Positions 13,371 to 26,518 of a DNA stretch of 64,000 nucleotides are shown here, piece by piece. The notes under the pieces are model-generated. The model was not told where the DNA came from. It searched no databases and saw nothing but the letters and a program-made list of their open reading frames with translations. Origin of the DNA: Ptiloglossa arizonensis. Taxonomy: Eukaryota > Arthropoda > Insecta > Hymenoptera > Colletidae. How positions within the stretch are numbered: position 1 is the first letter of the stretch; every line of letters begins with the position of its first letter. A program made the position numbers and the translations under genes. Location of the stretch: assembly GCF_051014685.1 (NCBI RefSeq), contig NC_135058.1, forward strand, positions 9,984,811-10,048,810. Reading direction: 5' to 3'.

Positions 13371-16153
13371 TACGAATGTGAATTACTAACGAGGTGGAAG
13401 GAGCGATAGTTAGCGAGGACAGCGCTCTAATTAGAAATTGTGCAACTTTTGAATCGCGTTGGAACTACAAATCGAAGATTCTTCTGCGATACTTGCGATG
13501 AAAAATGTTAAACTCCGAAGAAAATGTTTGAACGAAAATTGATACGTATTCTTCTTCCGACACGCGTAACTAGGTATCGCTTTCGCGTAACTTAATGAAA
13601 AGCTAACGATCTGTTCCATACAACAACAACAACCGCAAGACTTTCACGCACGTTGTTTGCAAATCTGGTCCCCCCCGAATTGTAAACGCACGCGTTTCCA
13701 CCGTTTCAATTTATCCGTGCATTCAGTTTCACCTTAATCCGCGGGATCAATTATTCCACCTGTGATCACGAGATGTCCCGACCCGATAAAAAGCGAACCG
13801 TGAAGCCACTGCTCGGTTCTCATTAATTTCGAACAGCCTGGTGTATTGATCTGCACGCAGCGTGATTCGCGAATGCGTGGTACCGGCGATTGATTAAAAA
13901 ACGGGGTTTCCCCCTATCCGATGCAGCACGTAAGATAGGAAGAAAGATTGACGCGTGGATGAATGAAAGAGAAACCAGCGAGCTGCCGCATCGGTTTTAG
14001 GTTTTTCCTATCGGGTAAAAAAGACGTTATTTTTTATCAAGCGGTCACGGTGCAATAAGAAAGCTATCGATTCGAGTTCCGATAGGTTCCTCCTACGTCG
14101 AATACTACTCTCCAGGAGTAACAATTCGCTCCCGGTACTTGCAGAATATTACTCGGAGCGGTACTCGACTCCGACGTGTGTACAATAACGCGTAAACTAT
14201 CTGCCAAGGTACTTGCAAAAGTTGCCATTCTATTAAACTTCGAGTCAACTCGCGAGTACCACTCAATGTAGACACTTGACCCTAGAACAGCTACCAAAGG
14301 TGTCAATTCGACTTGTTCCAAACTTCTTTTTAACATTACTCAATGATTGACGAGGTCTTTCCCTACAATATTCATGGACAATTATCAATGTACATACATA
14401 TTGTCTCAAAGATACATATATGCGGTCTGATACAAATACCAATACGTTCACCATTGGTAGGTCTAGAAACTAACGTTGATAGTAACTTTCTTGGAAATAC
14501 CTTCGAGAGACTCGAAGTGCGTGGACAAAGCTACTAACTTAAAGTGCCTTTCCGTGATCAAGGATTCGTTAAGTGTGCTTCAACGTAGGCACTGTTAGCA
14601 CAGATCAACGCGAAAGATCCAAGCATGTCTCGTCCAATTCCCAGTGCAGGAATTTTTGTCTAAGTTTGGTCAGGTGGTCGATCCCATCGCTAATTTCGAA
14701 GCGTGCACTGTTCCGAAAGTTCACAGACACTAGGAGATTCTTGATCCCATCCCTAGTCATTCGTCACCGGCGGAAGGCTACCGCTCGGTGGTGGCGTCGC
14801 GCTCGTCGCGGCGAGCGGTGCCGCCGTCGGTGGTAGCATCGCCACACTGGATGTGTACAGAGTGGCACGCCGGGTGGGGGTGGGGGTGGAGGTCACCGTC
14901 CGCCGAGACTCGTGCAACTTGCCCGCGGAGTCCTCCACCTCCTTCGTTCGCTAGCATTCCCTCCTTGTTCCACCTTGCACTCCTCTCTCTCTTTATTTCT
15001 CTCTCTCTCTCTCTCTCTCTCAGTTTCTCCTCCTTCTGCCTCGTTCTCCTTGGTCTTGGACGGTCGTGCAGCTCTTCCTGCCACGCAATTGCGCGCACCG
15101 TTCCCCCGGACACGTCGGTGGAAGCGGAGGATTACCTTCTCTCGGCGGGCATACGCACGCGATGCACTCCGGATTTCTCTTTGCAGCGAGGCGGGATTCT
15201 CCGTCACGAGGTGTCCATCTCAAGGTCACACGGCTCGCGGGATGCATGCCATTCCTCTCTCGTTCCTCGGAATATTCCCGAACCCGCGGTGCTCCCAGCG
15301 AAACGTTTCCAGTGGTTCTCCGGTAAGCGCGGGGAACGTGCACGCGTCCCCTATCAGAAATAATGCGAGTTCGCGGCACGATGGGACGAAACCACGCTCG
15401 AACCTCTATCCAACCGTCACCAGAGAAGAACCAAACGGGATACACTCCGTTGGAACTGTATTCATCGACGCGCGAAGAACCTGGACGAGGATTGACACGA
15501 GCTACGACAGGAGTAGAGTACGTTTTGGATAGAGGATCCGGTCGAGCTGGTTTCATCTCGGTTTCTTCTACGTTGATGGATATCCAACCAGTGCGTATTC
15601 CACCTGGATTCAATTTACATTTCACTCGTCGAAGAACATCGTGGACCATCGCGCCAAGGGTCCGAGGAACCGTTGATCGACTTCTTTCAAACTCAGGACG
15701 TTTTTGGATTCAACGCGACACATGACGCGGATGTTGCGTTACAACACCGAACGTAAGAGACAATAGGGTGGTCGAGACGAAGCTTTCGTAACGTGGAACG
15801 AAACTACGCTCCCCGAAAAAGAATCGATTGGATTTGACCGAATGCGCCAGCCTGGACGAACTTCGCCCGACAGAGGGAATCCTCTTCCATCGGGACACGA
15901 CACGATCACACGTGACAAAATGGATATTTTACAAACTGGGAGTACTCGACCGGTCCGTTCCCCGGATACGCATCGACTTTTTGAAAGTTCGCAACGTTAG
16001 GTACACCAGGAAAAAAAATTAATGTCGACCTTCGTTACGTTTTGTCACTCGCGAGAAAGGGTTCGAAAAGTTAGCAGACGGGTCGGAGCTTACTCTCCGG
16101 GTACTGTCGTATTTTCAGTAGTCTGCAATATTATTTACACGAGGGAAAAATCA
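13371..16153. other. mam intron/upstream DNA with a CpG-rich, CT-tract segment
   Basis: At 14765-15360 the sequence is GC-rich and is interrupted by a (CT)n tract at about 14981-15022. Overlapping long frames on both strands are typical of GC-rich DNA and none has coding signatures. An alternative mam promoter or 5' exon is possible but unproven. Confidence 0.35.
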
Positions 16154-16415
16154 ACCGAATGACGTTGAAACCGTGACCTTTTGGAAAACGTGTCCGACGT
16201 TTCGTTAGGGTTACTCGGAGGTGTCTAAGTACGCACCAATTTCAATGTAATCTCTTCGATGGTTGTCTACTTCGGTTGTCTTTGCTCGTGTCACGGATTA
16301 TCGACTACCACATGGTTTCCAATCGATCGACGGAACCATTACGAAATTAAGAGAAACGATCTTTCTATTAATATTTTTGACCTTTTGCTGTGGGAGTTGA
16401 GACAGTGTAGATCGT
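16154..16415 (+). repeat. Left arm of a 2.7-kb-spaced inverted repeat
   Basis: The roughly 260-bp arm matches the reverse complement of 19115-19366 at most positions, by eye near 88%. Shared words include GATTATCGACTACCACA, GGAACCATTACGAAATTAAG and GGGAGTTGAGACAGTG. Neither arm encodes a recognised protein. It may be two opposite copies of one element or the ends of a single foldback-type element. Confidence 0.8.
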
Positions 16416-18109
16416 ACAGCTCTGTTTTACTTACAACGTCCCTCGTTGCGTCTCTCGACGAAAAGTTACTAGATGGATCCTCAGTGTGGGAAATATCCAC
16501 AAGTAAGTTGTACCCGATGTGTCCCGGAAATTTGAAAGGAAAATCGTCTTTGCTTATGGGACGATCCGATACGCCTTTGTTCCTTTCCGTTCTCATGTTT
16601 CGACATTTGCTGTTTCATAGCACAGCGTTAAGTTTCCCCGACAGAGTCTTATTACGGTTTCGCGGATCATTAGACAACGTTGGCTCGTCTTGCTACGAAC
16701 GTGGCTTCGTTCACTCGCGAATACGTTTTCCCCATGACGGGAAGTTTGGTTCTGACACCCGAGGACACAGTGCCTATTCGTTCATCGAGAACGTTTCTAA
16801 TTAACGGTGTTTGTTAACGAGCACCGCGCGCGAAGACTATTTTTAACGTCCAAGTGATTCGTAATCGACGAACGCGATCTCTTGAAATTCTGATCGTGCA
16901 CAATCGACGTCTCTAGCCGCTTTTTTGTATCGGTTGCCTACCCGAGCGAGATTATAAACACCGTGCAAGCTCAAGCGCGAAGGAATTCGTCGCGGTTGTC
17001 TTTTCTCGTCGATGTAGTTACCGTATCCTCTTACTGTTTTGGAATAATACGTCACGTCGGTTGTGATTTATAACAACGAATGTCTCTCTCTTTCTCTCTC
17101 TCTCTCGCAGCGTGCATTTCGACTGACGTGTTTCATGACTTCATCGTTTGCTTCGGTTAGAAACGTTCCTCGAGTCGCGTTACGAAGAAGATCGTTACTC
17201 CAGAATGAACTGACAAGAATTAACAGGACCTTCTAGACAACTCTGGACTCTACAACTTCGAGGTGTAATTCTCGAAGACGTTCTACGCGCCTAACCTGTT
17301 CCTCCGTTAACCCTTTGGCACTCGAGGCTTCTTCGCTACCGGAAACCGACGCCTCGAGAAAATCCTTTAAGTCGTAAAATGAATCTGGAACGGAACATTT
17401 TTATATACTTCGCATATGTGCGTTCACGCTCTACAAAAGGTTCGAAAATAGTGCATTGAATTAGGTGGCGAGCGGGGATCTCCTCTCGAGTTCAAAGAGT
17501 TGAACAATCTTTCGATCTCAGAAGTTTCTCTTGAAACTTCAAAAATTTTCCTACATGGAGGAACCTTTCGAGAAACGCTTCTTTTTTTTTCCATTCGAAT
17601 TTATATGACGGTACTCCCGGTCCTAAACTCGGCCTAAGAACCACCCAGGCCACCGTGTTTCCGCTTTAAATCCGTTCCAGCGTTGTAGCTCGGCAACGAT
17701 CGAACACCAGAAGCTCCGACCCGTAGGCTTTCTAAATTCTCCCCGTCCTCTGTATATCTTTCGGCGAGCGTATTCGCAGGACTACATTCACTGGTAGCAC
17801 GGACAACGGCGCGAGCGAGCTAGCGAGCGCTATGATTAGCGATTACCGCATCGCGATATTAGCCGCAACGCGATTCCTCGCGGACGCGTGAGTCACGGCC
17901 TCGTCGTGTAGCCTACGTGTCGTTCAGCATCGCGCTTCTGTGCAACACGCTAATGGCGATGGATTTATACCTACGTTGGCCACGGGTCCCCCTTGCCACC
18001 CGTGGCCTATCCGGCCCCGGGACAGAGACGCCAAGCAGCGTCGACTTGAAAATTCACGGTTCGGATTAACACCAGCGATTGTTTATCTCTTCTGTTCCCG
18101 CCAAGATTA
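16416..18109. other. Spacer between the inverted-repeat arms, first part
   Basis: Holds a pyrimidine run TCTCTCTCTTTCTCTCTC at about 17083 ending in CGCAG, and TTAACCCTTTGGCACTCGAG at 17307, which resembles a piggyBac-type end. No gene is seen. Confidence 0.4.
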
Positions 18110-18745
18110 AACAGTCAAGAGCCACAAGAACACCCGAGGCTGCTGGAGTATTGCTTCACGAACTGGGATCTCCGCCGTTAGTGTATTTTAAATAGATCTA
18201 CCGTGCACACTCGAGAGTCTACCAATGACGAGACATCCTAACTTCTAAACGTACAACTGAGAGCACACGATCCAGGTGCCTGCGAGAAACTCGGTGCTTC
18301 GAGTGTAACTTCGCGGACTTGGATTTTGCACCGTTAGCCGATTTCAAATAAATCTACGTCCAAGATTCTACCAATGATAGTGCGATACACCTTCCAGGTG
18401 TAAGGTACAACCGATAATACACAGCCAAGGGCCACGAGAAGCCTCGAGACTCTGGTACATTCCTTCGTGAACAGGGATTTGTACCGTTAGTTTATTTCAA
18501 ATAGATCTGCAACTACACGCAAGATTTTATCAACGATGGTACGAGATATCCAATTTCTAGGTGTTAGATACAACTTGAAACACACAGCCAAGGACCACGA
18601 GACTCGCCGAGCCCGGAGAATTACTCGACGAACAGGGATTTGTATCGTTAGTTTATTTTAAATAGATTTGCACTCGCACCTACACCACGAGTCCCTAGCA
18701 ACGGTGTTGCATTTACATCTTCTATACCGTCAGGTACAACCGACA
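18110..18745. repeat. Degenerate tandem repeat, four units
   Basis: Units share AGCCA(C)AAGA(C)CACGAGA, a GAACAGGGATTTGTACCGTTA run and TTTATTTCAAATAGATCT, spaced roughly 130-180 bp. The array lies between the two arms of the inverted repeat. Confidence 0.75.
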
Positions 18746-19114
18746 ACGCACAAGTGTTACCTTCGACGATGAAATCACACTCTACGGGTAGAACGCAACC
18801 GACATTCGGACGTTCGTAAGAAACCAAACGAATACATTCGAGATAGACAGACATTCCCTATTCAACGTCTACGTGTTTCAGAGAGAGAGATGTACTTGGT
18901 TAACTCGCGTGCATTCGACTGTAATGGAAAATCAAAAATCTACAAAATATTTTTAAGCAACAAGATGACCAACGTACGAAGTACACCTACGTTATACTGT
19001 CCTTGAAAGGGTTAATAAAAGTAAAATAGAGTTCATACTACACCGTACAAGGTCAAAGGAGAAAATGAACCCTTTGCACTTGATCGTTGCAAGTGAAGCA
19101 TATATACACAACCT
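18746..19114. other. Spacer between the inverted-repeat arms, second part
   Basis: Unique sequence. Contains GAAAGGGTTAA at 19005-19015, a possible inverse partner of the TTAACCCTTT at 17307. No gene is seen. Confidence 0.35.
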
Positions 19115-19366
19115 GCACTGTCTCAACTCCCAATGCAGAAGGTCAAAGCGTTCTAAAAATATTAATAGAAAGATTGTTTCTCTTAATTTCGTAATGGTTC
19201 CATCGATCGATTGAAAACCGTGTGGTAATCGATAATCCGTGACACGAGCAAAGAGAACCGAAGTAGATAACCATCAAAGAGATTACATGAAAATTGGTGT
19301 ATCCTTAGACACCAACGAAACGTCAGATGTGTTTCCCAAAAGGTCATAGTTTCAACATTATTCGTT
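19115..19366 (-). repeat. Right arm of the inverted repeat
   Basis: This is the reverse-orientation partner of 16154-16415, and it shares the outer end near ATTCG. The left arm has about 11 extra bases (near 16204-16214) that are missing here. A nuclear transcript through both arms could pair. Confidence 0.8.
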
Positions 19367-21268
19367 ACGAGAACCGTTCCTCGTTAAAAGACAAATTACT
19401 CAAATATTGTGCCATAAAATTGACAACCTTTCCCGAGCGAAATCCTGGAGAAACAACCAACACCGGAACCCACACCGCTCCATATCGCAATTTGATAAAA
19501 CTCAAATATTGTATCGTCAAATTTGCTACATTTCGCGAGCGAAACCTCCGAGCAAACACAAGAACAAAATAATCAACGCAGTACCCGCTGAAGTGAACAG
19601 AGCGAAACACGCGATAGAAATCTACGATATTACCCCGGGGGTCATTCTTGGATAATCGAAGGTATCGCGCGTTAATGGTGATATCCAAAGCCGAACGAAG
19701 AACTTTCCATCCTGCTAGGAAAACCGAGGGACACACGCGTACAGGGCTTTTCCAGATCGATACCGCGCGCAGCGACTCGCAATCGCAGGCTCGGATGGAT
19801 ATTATTAATTACACGAGACGGCACTAACAGCTCGCGTAATTAATAATTAATACCCGACGCGTCCTCTAATTTCAGATACTTGGGGGGCACACCTACCGCG
19901 GATCCGTCGGTGTGTGTAACAGGTTCGGTAACCTGTTCCGCGCAGGTAGAGCCCGTTCGGTGTAGGCACAGAGCTGAAGACGACGATTACGCGAAATACA
20001 CATATATATATGTGTATGTATGTATATGTATATGTATATATATATATATATACATAGGTCCCGCGACTGCAACGCGTGCAGCCGCGATACGCGTTTATGG
20101 CAACCGAGGGCCCCGACCGATCGATAAGTTGTTCACAGAGGCACGCTGGAATCGTTCGAGGAACCACGTCGATCGCTAATGGCGGTGCCGTCATTAACGA
20201 CGCTTGATTGCGCTGTATCGTGATTGGAAATCCCTCGAATACTCGATTCATGAAAACCCGCTCCACCTACCACGGCCGTACTCCCGTCTCTTGCTCCGCC
20301 GTCGCTCGAGAAATATCGTTCCTTTTGTTCCACGCTCGAGCTCTGTTCCTTGACGCGTGAATATTCCTCTCGCTTCCGCGTAATGTCCGCGTATCTGGGC
20401 TGGTATAAAAACCGGGAACGATATGGATGTTTGACCGCGGGCACCGTATCGGCGCGTGAAAGAAAACGCGGGAAACGGGTCCGGGTTCCACTCGAGGTGG
20501 TTCTCCTAGTCGAAGTAGAATTGAAAATAGTCGACGCAGTCGGTCGATGGTGGCTCGGTTATCAGGCCGGAACGAGAGTCCCGATGCTCTCGATGCTTTC
20601 AACGGGAAACCGAGTTCGCAATTAGCGCGAGCCATCAATTGATCGCCGATATAATTTTCACTGTTTACGTGTAAACCGTAAGTTTATGCTGGAATTATTT
20701 TTTCCTTTTTTACTTTTCTCTTTTTTTTTTCTTTCTTTGTACCGTCGTTCATTTTTTAGGGTTCTTATTCTCCAGCGTGGAGCGTTCCGATATACCAGTT
20801 TCAGAGTTACTCGTCGTCCCGTGACCTGGAATTTCAACCTATTCCTCAATCTGTTCGACGGTGGTCTTTCCGAACGTATTGCTCCGGATTCTTTCGTAGT
20901 TTACCGCAGTGTTTTAGATCGATGTTAAGAGGATTTAATAAGACGATAATCGGATACCGGTTACGTACGACTAATGTAGCTTCGAACGCAACTTCGAACT
21001 TGGATGGACGAAAGTTTCTCTCGGATGAAAGTTACTAATACCAAGTACGAACTCTTTTCGAAATACTTATCGTCCATGAGCGACTCGGTTAATTTATTAT
21101 TCGAATAAAACACAAGTTTTTCCTTGTTGATAGTCCTCTATTGTTTCATCTTTAACACTGTACCATGTAATGTGCAATGTTGAAAAATGAACCTCTCTTA
21201 TTGATCTAAAGATATCTATTGCACTACGGATTAGTCAATCCTTTTCTTGCCAGTTTTCTGAACTTTGT
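19367..21268. other. mam intron/upstream DNA, no gene seen
   Basis: Contains a TA/TATG microsatellite at about 19999-20055. The rest is unique, with a pyrimidine-rich stretch near 20695-20760. No exon is supported. Confidence 0.4.
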
Positions 21269-21630
21269 TCAATTTCTACAAAATATCTCTACATACAAAC
21301 TGTTCAACCTTTCGCATCCAAAAGATTCCTCCAAACCAACTGTCCATCCCCAACCAAAAGAACCACAGTCAAACCGTTACTTGCCATGTACGTTCCACAA
21401 CCATGGCACCTCGAAGTCGTTTCATCCTAACAAGTAACCACCATCGACAGTTTCTACAAAATCCTCTACACAGAAACTGTCCAACCTTTGCATCCAAAAG
21501 ATTTCTCCAAACCAACTGTGCATCCCCAACCAAAAGAGCCACACTCAAACCGTTACTTGCCATGTACGTTCCCCAACCGTGACACCTCGAATTATTCAGC
21601 CAAGTAGCCGCCTCTGCATCGAAGTCGTTC
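21269..21630. repeat. Direct duplication of about 180 bp
   Basis: CATCCAAAAGATT(C/T)CTCCAAACC, CATCCCCAACCAAAAGA and CCGTTACTTGCCATGTACGT occur in the same order in two copies starting near 21269 and 21450. Confidence 0.85.
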
Positions 21631-24600
21631 CATCCTAAGAACCAAACCACCGTCGTACGTTAAATCGTTGTCTCGCTTCTTTCGTCGACCGGTTGAGTTC
21701 CTACAACAAGCAACGTTTAACCCTATCCAACACCCAATTCACCTACCGGCGAGGCCTGGTGCACGGGGTCGCGAATGAGTGCATCGAACGCGGCGAATGC
21801 ATTACCCCGTCGCGATCTTCCCACGCCAACAATGAGAGGAACAAGAGGGCCACGTGTGGTAGGGAATAAAATTAACGTCAACGAGGGACCGTCTCGGGTA
21901 GCCCCCAAGCGCGTTAAAGCGTCCCGTGTCCCATAGAAGGACGCTGACCGTCGTTCCTGCCGCCGTATTAGTATTCTCGGAGTCCGAGTAGCCCGTTCAG
22001 GGTGTCCACGGAAGAAGACCAGCCTCCGTCGTTCCCTCTTGCTCGAGTTTCGTCCAAAATGCACACCAGACCTAACCGACCAGCCCTTCCCACCGCGAAG
22101 ATAACAAGACACGCGCTACGCGGACACCAGCAGCTCAGGAGAGCTAGCTCCCACCGGGACGCCCCGTCGTGATTTAGGCTAATTATGCGCGACCGGGCCC
22201 CGACTAGGTTTCTCCTTCAGGCGTCATAACTAAAAGCTACCGGTGTCGCGACTAACCAGCTGGACACGTAGCTCGCCCCGTGCTCGTCTTCCTCGCTCGG
22301 TGCACGCGCGACGAAGAGGTGGAGGAGCTGGAGGAAGGACACTCTATGAGCGTTACGTGCTCGGTTTTGGGCAGCCTCGATTCCAACCGAAACGATCGTC
22401 CCTGGTCGGTTCGTTCGAGGTGTCGTGGACAGACAACTTGGAACCGTTTTAGGGAACACGGATTGAAGATCTTCTTTCTATCGCGACAGTTTTACAGGGA
22501 TATCTTTAAATACACTTGGCTGGAAAATTGGTGTTTTCGCGGTGTGAATGTGGATGTAACTGGTGAAGTTGCGATTGGGAGTGTACCAAGATGGCGTAGG
22601 GTAGAGATGCATCGAAGTCGATGGATATGTGAGTCCAAGTACTTGTTGAAACAATATTCTTCGTAGTATTTGTTTCTCTTTCGGGACGAGTAATGTTTTT
22701 TTATGATGTTTTCTCTGTTGTTGGGAGCAAACTAGATGTTCGATTTTTGAATGCATATGTTTGTAAAACTGTAACTTGTTTTTCGTTTGTATAGATACTA
22801 TTGGGTACTAGCGACGTGTTTCTACTGTTGAGTTTCTGTATTTTTGTCAATTTTAATTTATCTCTTGGCCAATGTCTGATAAAATGATTTTTCGACGATT
22901 TCATTTGCAACTTCGGAGAAGAATTACGCATTGCTCGGTGGGACACAAATTATTACCATGTTTTTGGTTAGTTTTTTATCTTCCGTTGTAAATATCTCTT
23001 TTCGATATTTATCGCGCTAATTTATCTTACGCGCAACTGTTGCAATTTATTTTACTTTGTGGTACATTTTACTTTGTAGTTTTTCTCACTGGTTTCTACA
23101 TTGATATTCTACAGTGTCTAGAGATAAGGGCAGGTTGAAATAACGTACAAATTATGGATTTTACGAGATAGAAGTATAGGAACAGTTTTCCAATACGATA
23201 AAAATTATACTTTCATTCGAGTTTCGTGTACAAATCGTTTCAAAGTCAACTTGACATCTTTAAATGGTATTCCATCATGTTCGAAGCGAAGCTACTAATT
23301 ACGTGTTTCGCTAAATCCTTCCTAACAATCTTAAATCTATCGTGCACCGTTCAATCGACAATTTTTCCCCGAGAAAATGTCACCAAAGGAACGCAGTGAT
23401 TCCAAAAAACAAAAAATACCTTAAATTGGTCTTCGAATAACCTTCGAGCAACAAAAATGTAATTTTCCATCCGTTAATTAAATTCTATGAAAAAAAGAAA
23501 GCAGATAAGATCCCCATCTTGTACCCATCTCATAAAATCTCGTAAACACCCTGTATATTCACGGTTGGTCCCATTACACCAGGATTTGCTTACCCAACGA
23601 GCTTTGATATAAAATCGTTGCAACGAGTTTCGAGAAAAGAAATGAAAAAAGAAAAAGAGACGCTTGCTAGAGACTCGTGGGGACCTTCCGTTGATCGGCG
23701 CGCGATATATTTAGAATCGAATGAACTGAAAATTTGATATCTATAGAAGACGATCGAGGCTTGGCTCGATTATGCATAGCCGGTGCACACGCTCAAGACC
23801 TTGTGACACTTAGGCAGCCACGTCGGTCATAAGTCGCTCGCTATAATGCAGCACCGACGAGGTACTAGATCGGCAATCTCCATACGGTGCGTACGAACAA
23901 AGGACTGGCGGAGACGACCAATAAGTGGTCCGAGGCCAAAGAGGAACGTCGTAAGCTCTTATTATTCGACGCTTCGCGATAGAAATTCACTCGCGGTAGA
24001 GCCGTCCGTGGACGGTCTTCGTCGTTCGGTGATCCGATGGTAATCTGGGTCGTTGTAAATTAATTCGAAGTCCATCGATTATTTGAAATAACAACAATTA
24101 CCGCGCAACGAAAAAGGGAAACGATAGTTAATTGTTCTTCGACGGTGGAGCATTCCTCGGGGCGCAAGATATACGAGACGAGAAGAAAAAAAAACAAACA
24201 AACGAGAAATGTTTAACCATAGGGGATCTTAGTTTAATCGAAATCGTCGAGACGAAGCTGGGGAAAAAATGATTAAATCGTTATTGCGTGATAAATCTCG
24301 ATACGTGGAATTACGTATCTGGGTAAGATATTGCGAATCTAATGATACTTCATCCGTTTCTTACTTTGTTACCGTACATGTTTAAAAACTTCGATAGATT
24401 ATATATACTTTCTCACCTAGCGTTGTTGCATCTTCTACACTTTAACGGGTAACGATCCACTCGACGATTCGCCAGTCGGTTGCGAATTTTTTCACTCGGA
24501 AATAATTTACAATTTTCCAAAGTCCACTGTACACCGTGTCCACCCGCAGGAACGGGTGGAAAGAATCACTTTCGAAGTATTCCGATCGTCCTCAACTTTT

Positions 24601-26149
24601 CAAGAGTGTATACAGAGTGTATACAGAGCGGTGGCCGATAATAGGGTGAATAATCTGGAGGAAAGTAGAGTAGAAACTCTCGAAAGTTAAAGCGATCGGG
24701 ACTCTCGTCGGGTAGACCGATGAAGAAAATTAACGACCAGACAAATATTGTTGTTGTCGTCTCTTAAAACCGAGAACTCTGTGGAATAGGAGCTGATCTC
24801 GTATTGGCTTACGAGAGGCTCAATTATCATAGGTGGTATGTTCGATGCATGTTGAGTGGATCGAACTGTATATTCCCGATGTAACAGGGACGGGAGGACT
24901 TCGTTGCAAGGACCCATTAAGGGGGTTGGTATTCATTCGGACGTACAAAACAGACAAGGGGATGCGCAAACTCGGACTAGATTACCGCGACTCGATTGCC
25001 AAGGGTCAAGAGTCATCGAAGCCGTACAGGCCTCGGTCGTGCCTTATTCTTTCCCCCCTCTGCACCCTCCCGCTCCCCCCACCACGCGTTCTCTCCCTCG
25101 ACGAGTCCTTTTTCCCTTTACCGGCCGGTGGATGAGATATTGAAGAACGGTAGCCATTTTGTATCATTGCCTACGATACGAGCGACGACAGGACAATAGT
25201 CGCCACTTGTCCGCCGCTTTTTTGCCAGAAACCGAATTCCAGGCCGCCTGTGGCGAGCCGTTGTTCGGCTCTGTGGCCTCGATGAAAAGCACCGCTCGAT
25301 CCGATCTACCTTCGACCGTGGATCATACGTAACAGAGCGAATCGTATCGCGCTTACAAGCCAAGGGGGATGGTGGACAATTGGAACAGCTAATAAAACTT
25401 GCTGTCACTCGCGGCAGGTATATGCGTCCTTCTCGTCGCGAATCGGTTACCGGCATGTTACTACACCCACGGTGAACGCGAAAACTTGTCATTAATGGAT
25501 TACGCAAGCGTACGTTAGTGAGAGATTAATTGATTCGTGGCGCAGCGACCGAGATGCCTTGTCAGATAGACTAGTACCACTTTGTGTACAAAGTTTGCGT
25601 CCGGTGGTAAAGGTCTCCGATTAGCGGACGGTAATTATCGATGATGGTTAGAGACGAGAATCGAGCAGACACTTACGATTGTCGAGTTACTCGTGTTTTA
25701 AGTCCAGGAATTCTGGGTGCTAATGACCCAAGATGATCTTCCTGGTTGGAAACCTTAGCGATCCAACTCGAGATCCACGACACCCTAGAGACTCTACTAG
25801 TGATATTACGAATCCAACTAGAAATCTAGACTCGCTAAGTGTTCTGCTAGTTACTCTGAATACGCTAGTAGACTATTTGGTGAAGCCAGATGCGCCAGAG
25901 GTTTAACCAGTTACCTCTGATATCCTGGTCGCTCAACCAGGGACCCGTGTCATTTTAATAATCTAAATGAAAATCTTGGCCATATAGAAATACACAAGTT
26001 TGCTATAGGAAAGTTGCACCCTATTACTCTAACCAGCTGAGTCTCCCGTAGTTCTAAGCCTAACAGTCTTAAACGTAATGATCTTAAGTAATAGTCTTAA
26101 ACCTAACGGTTCAAGTTGCTGCACTCACAGGTGTGCTAATAGTGTAGGG
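21631..26149. other. mam intron DNA, no gene seen
   Basis: Mostly unique. Small tandem words occur at 24604-24630 (GAGTGTATACA twice). From 25690 to 26110 the sequence is a degenerate series rich in CCAACTAGAA/CTAGTTAC/CCTGGT words. CACCCTGTATATTC near 23548 is a common arthropod repeat end. Confidence 0.4.
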
Positions 26150-26518
26150 TTCAATGATTCAAGTAACTCGTAACAGAAAAATGCAATCGAAGGTACTAAT
26201 CCAAGTATTATTTGAGGCTTACAAGGTACTTGTAAGAGAAAATGCGATCAAGGTACAAAATACTGATCCAGATATCCTCTTTTATATCATAGATGTCCTA
26301 CCTCTAATTCTAAAAGTCTCAAGTTCGGTAGTCCAAGTTAATTACAATAGAAAATTGCGACGAAGGTACAAAACACTGATCCAAATATCCTCTTTTATAT
26401 CATAGATGTCCTACTTCCAATTCTAAAAGTCTCAGACTCGGTAGTCCAAGTTAGTCATAGTAAAAGATCGCGACGAAGATATAAAATACTGATCCAGATA
26501 TCCTCTTTTCTGTCATAG
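26150..26518 (+). repeat. 112-113 bp tandem repeat containing three acceptor-like sites
   Basis: CTGATCCAGATATCCTCTTT followed by a TCATAG acceptor-like end recurs three times. The AGs fall at 26292-26293, 26404-26405 and 26517-26518, spaced 112 and 113 bp. The third is the splice acceptor of the mam exon. The stretch between copies also repeats (CTAATTCTAAAAGTCTCA..GGTAGTCCAAGTTA). A more degenerate copy seems to start near 26150. Confidence 0.85.

Noticed and set aside
14788..15725. Several overlapping 120-209 codon frames on both strands
   Set aside because: They overlap each other in GC-rich DNA and translate a CT repeat as Ser-Leu runs; no recognised domain.
16259..16804. 181-codon frame starting in the left inverted-repeat arm
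   Set aside because: The matching arm at 19115 has indels that break the same frame, and there is no transposase-like motif.
17083..17115. CT tract ending in CGCAG as a splice acceptor of an unseen exon
   Set aside because: It looks like an acceptor, but the following sequence has no open frame with Mam character and no matching donor.
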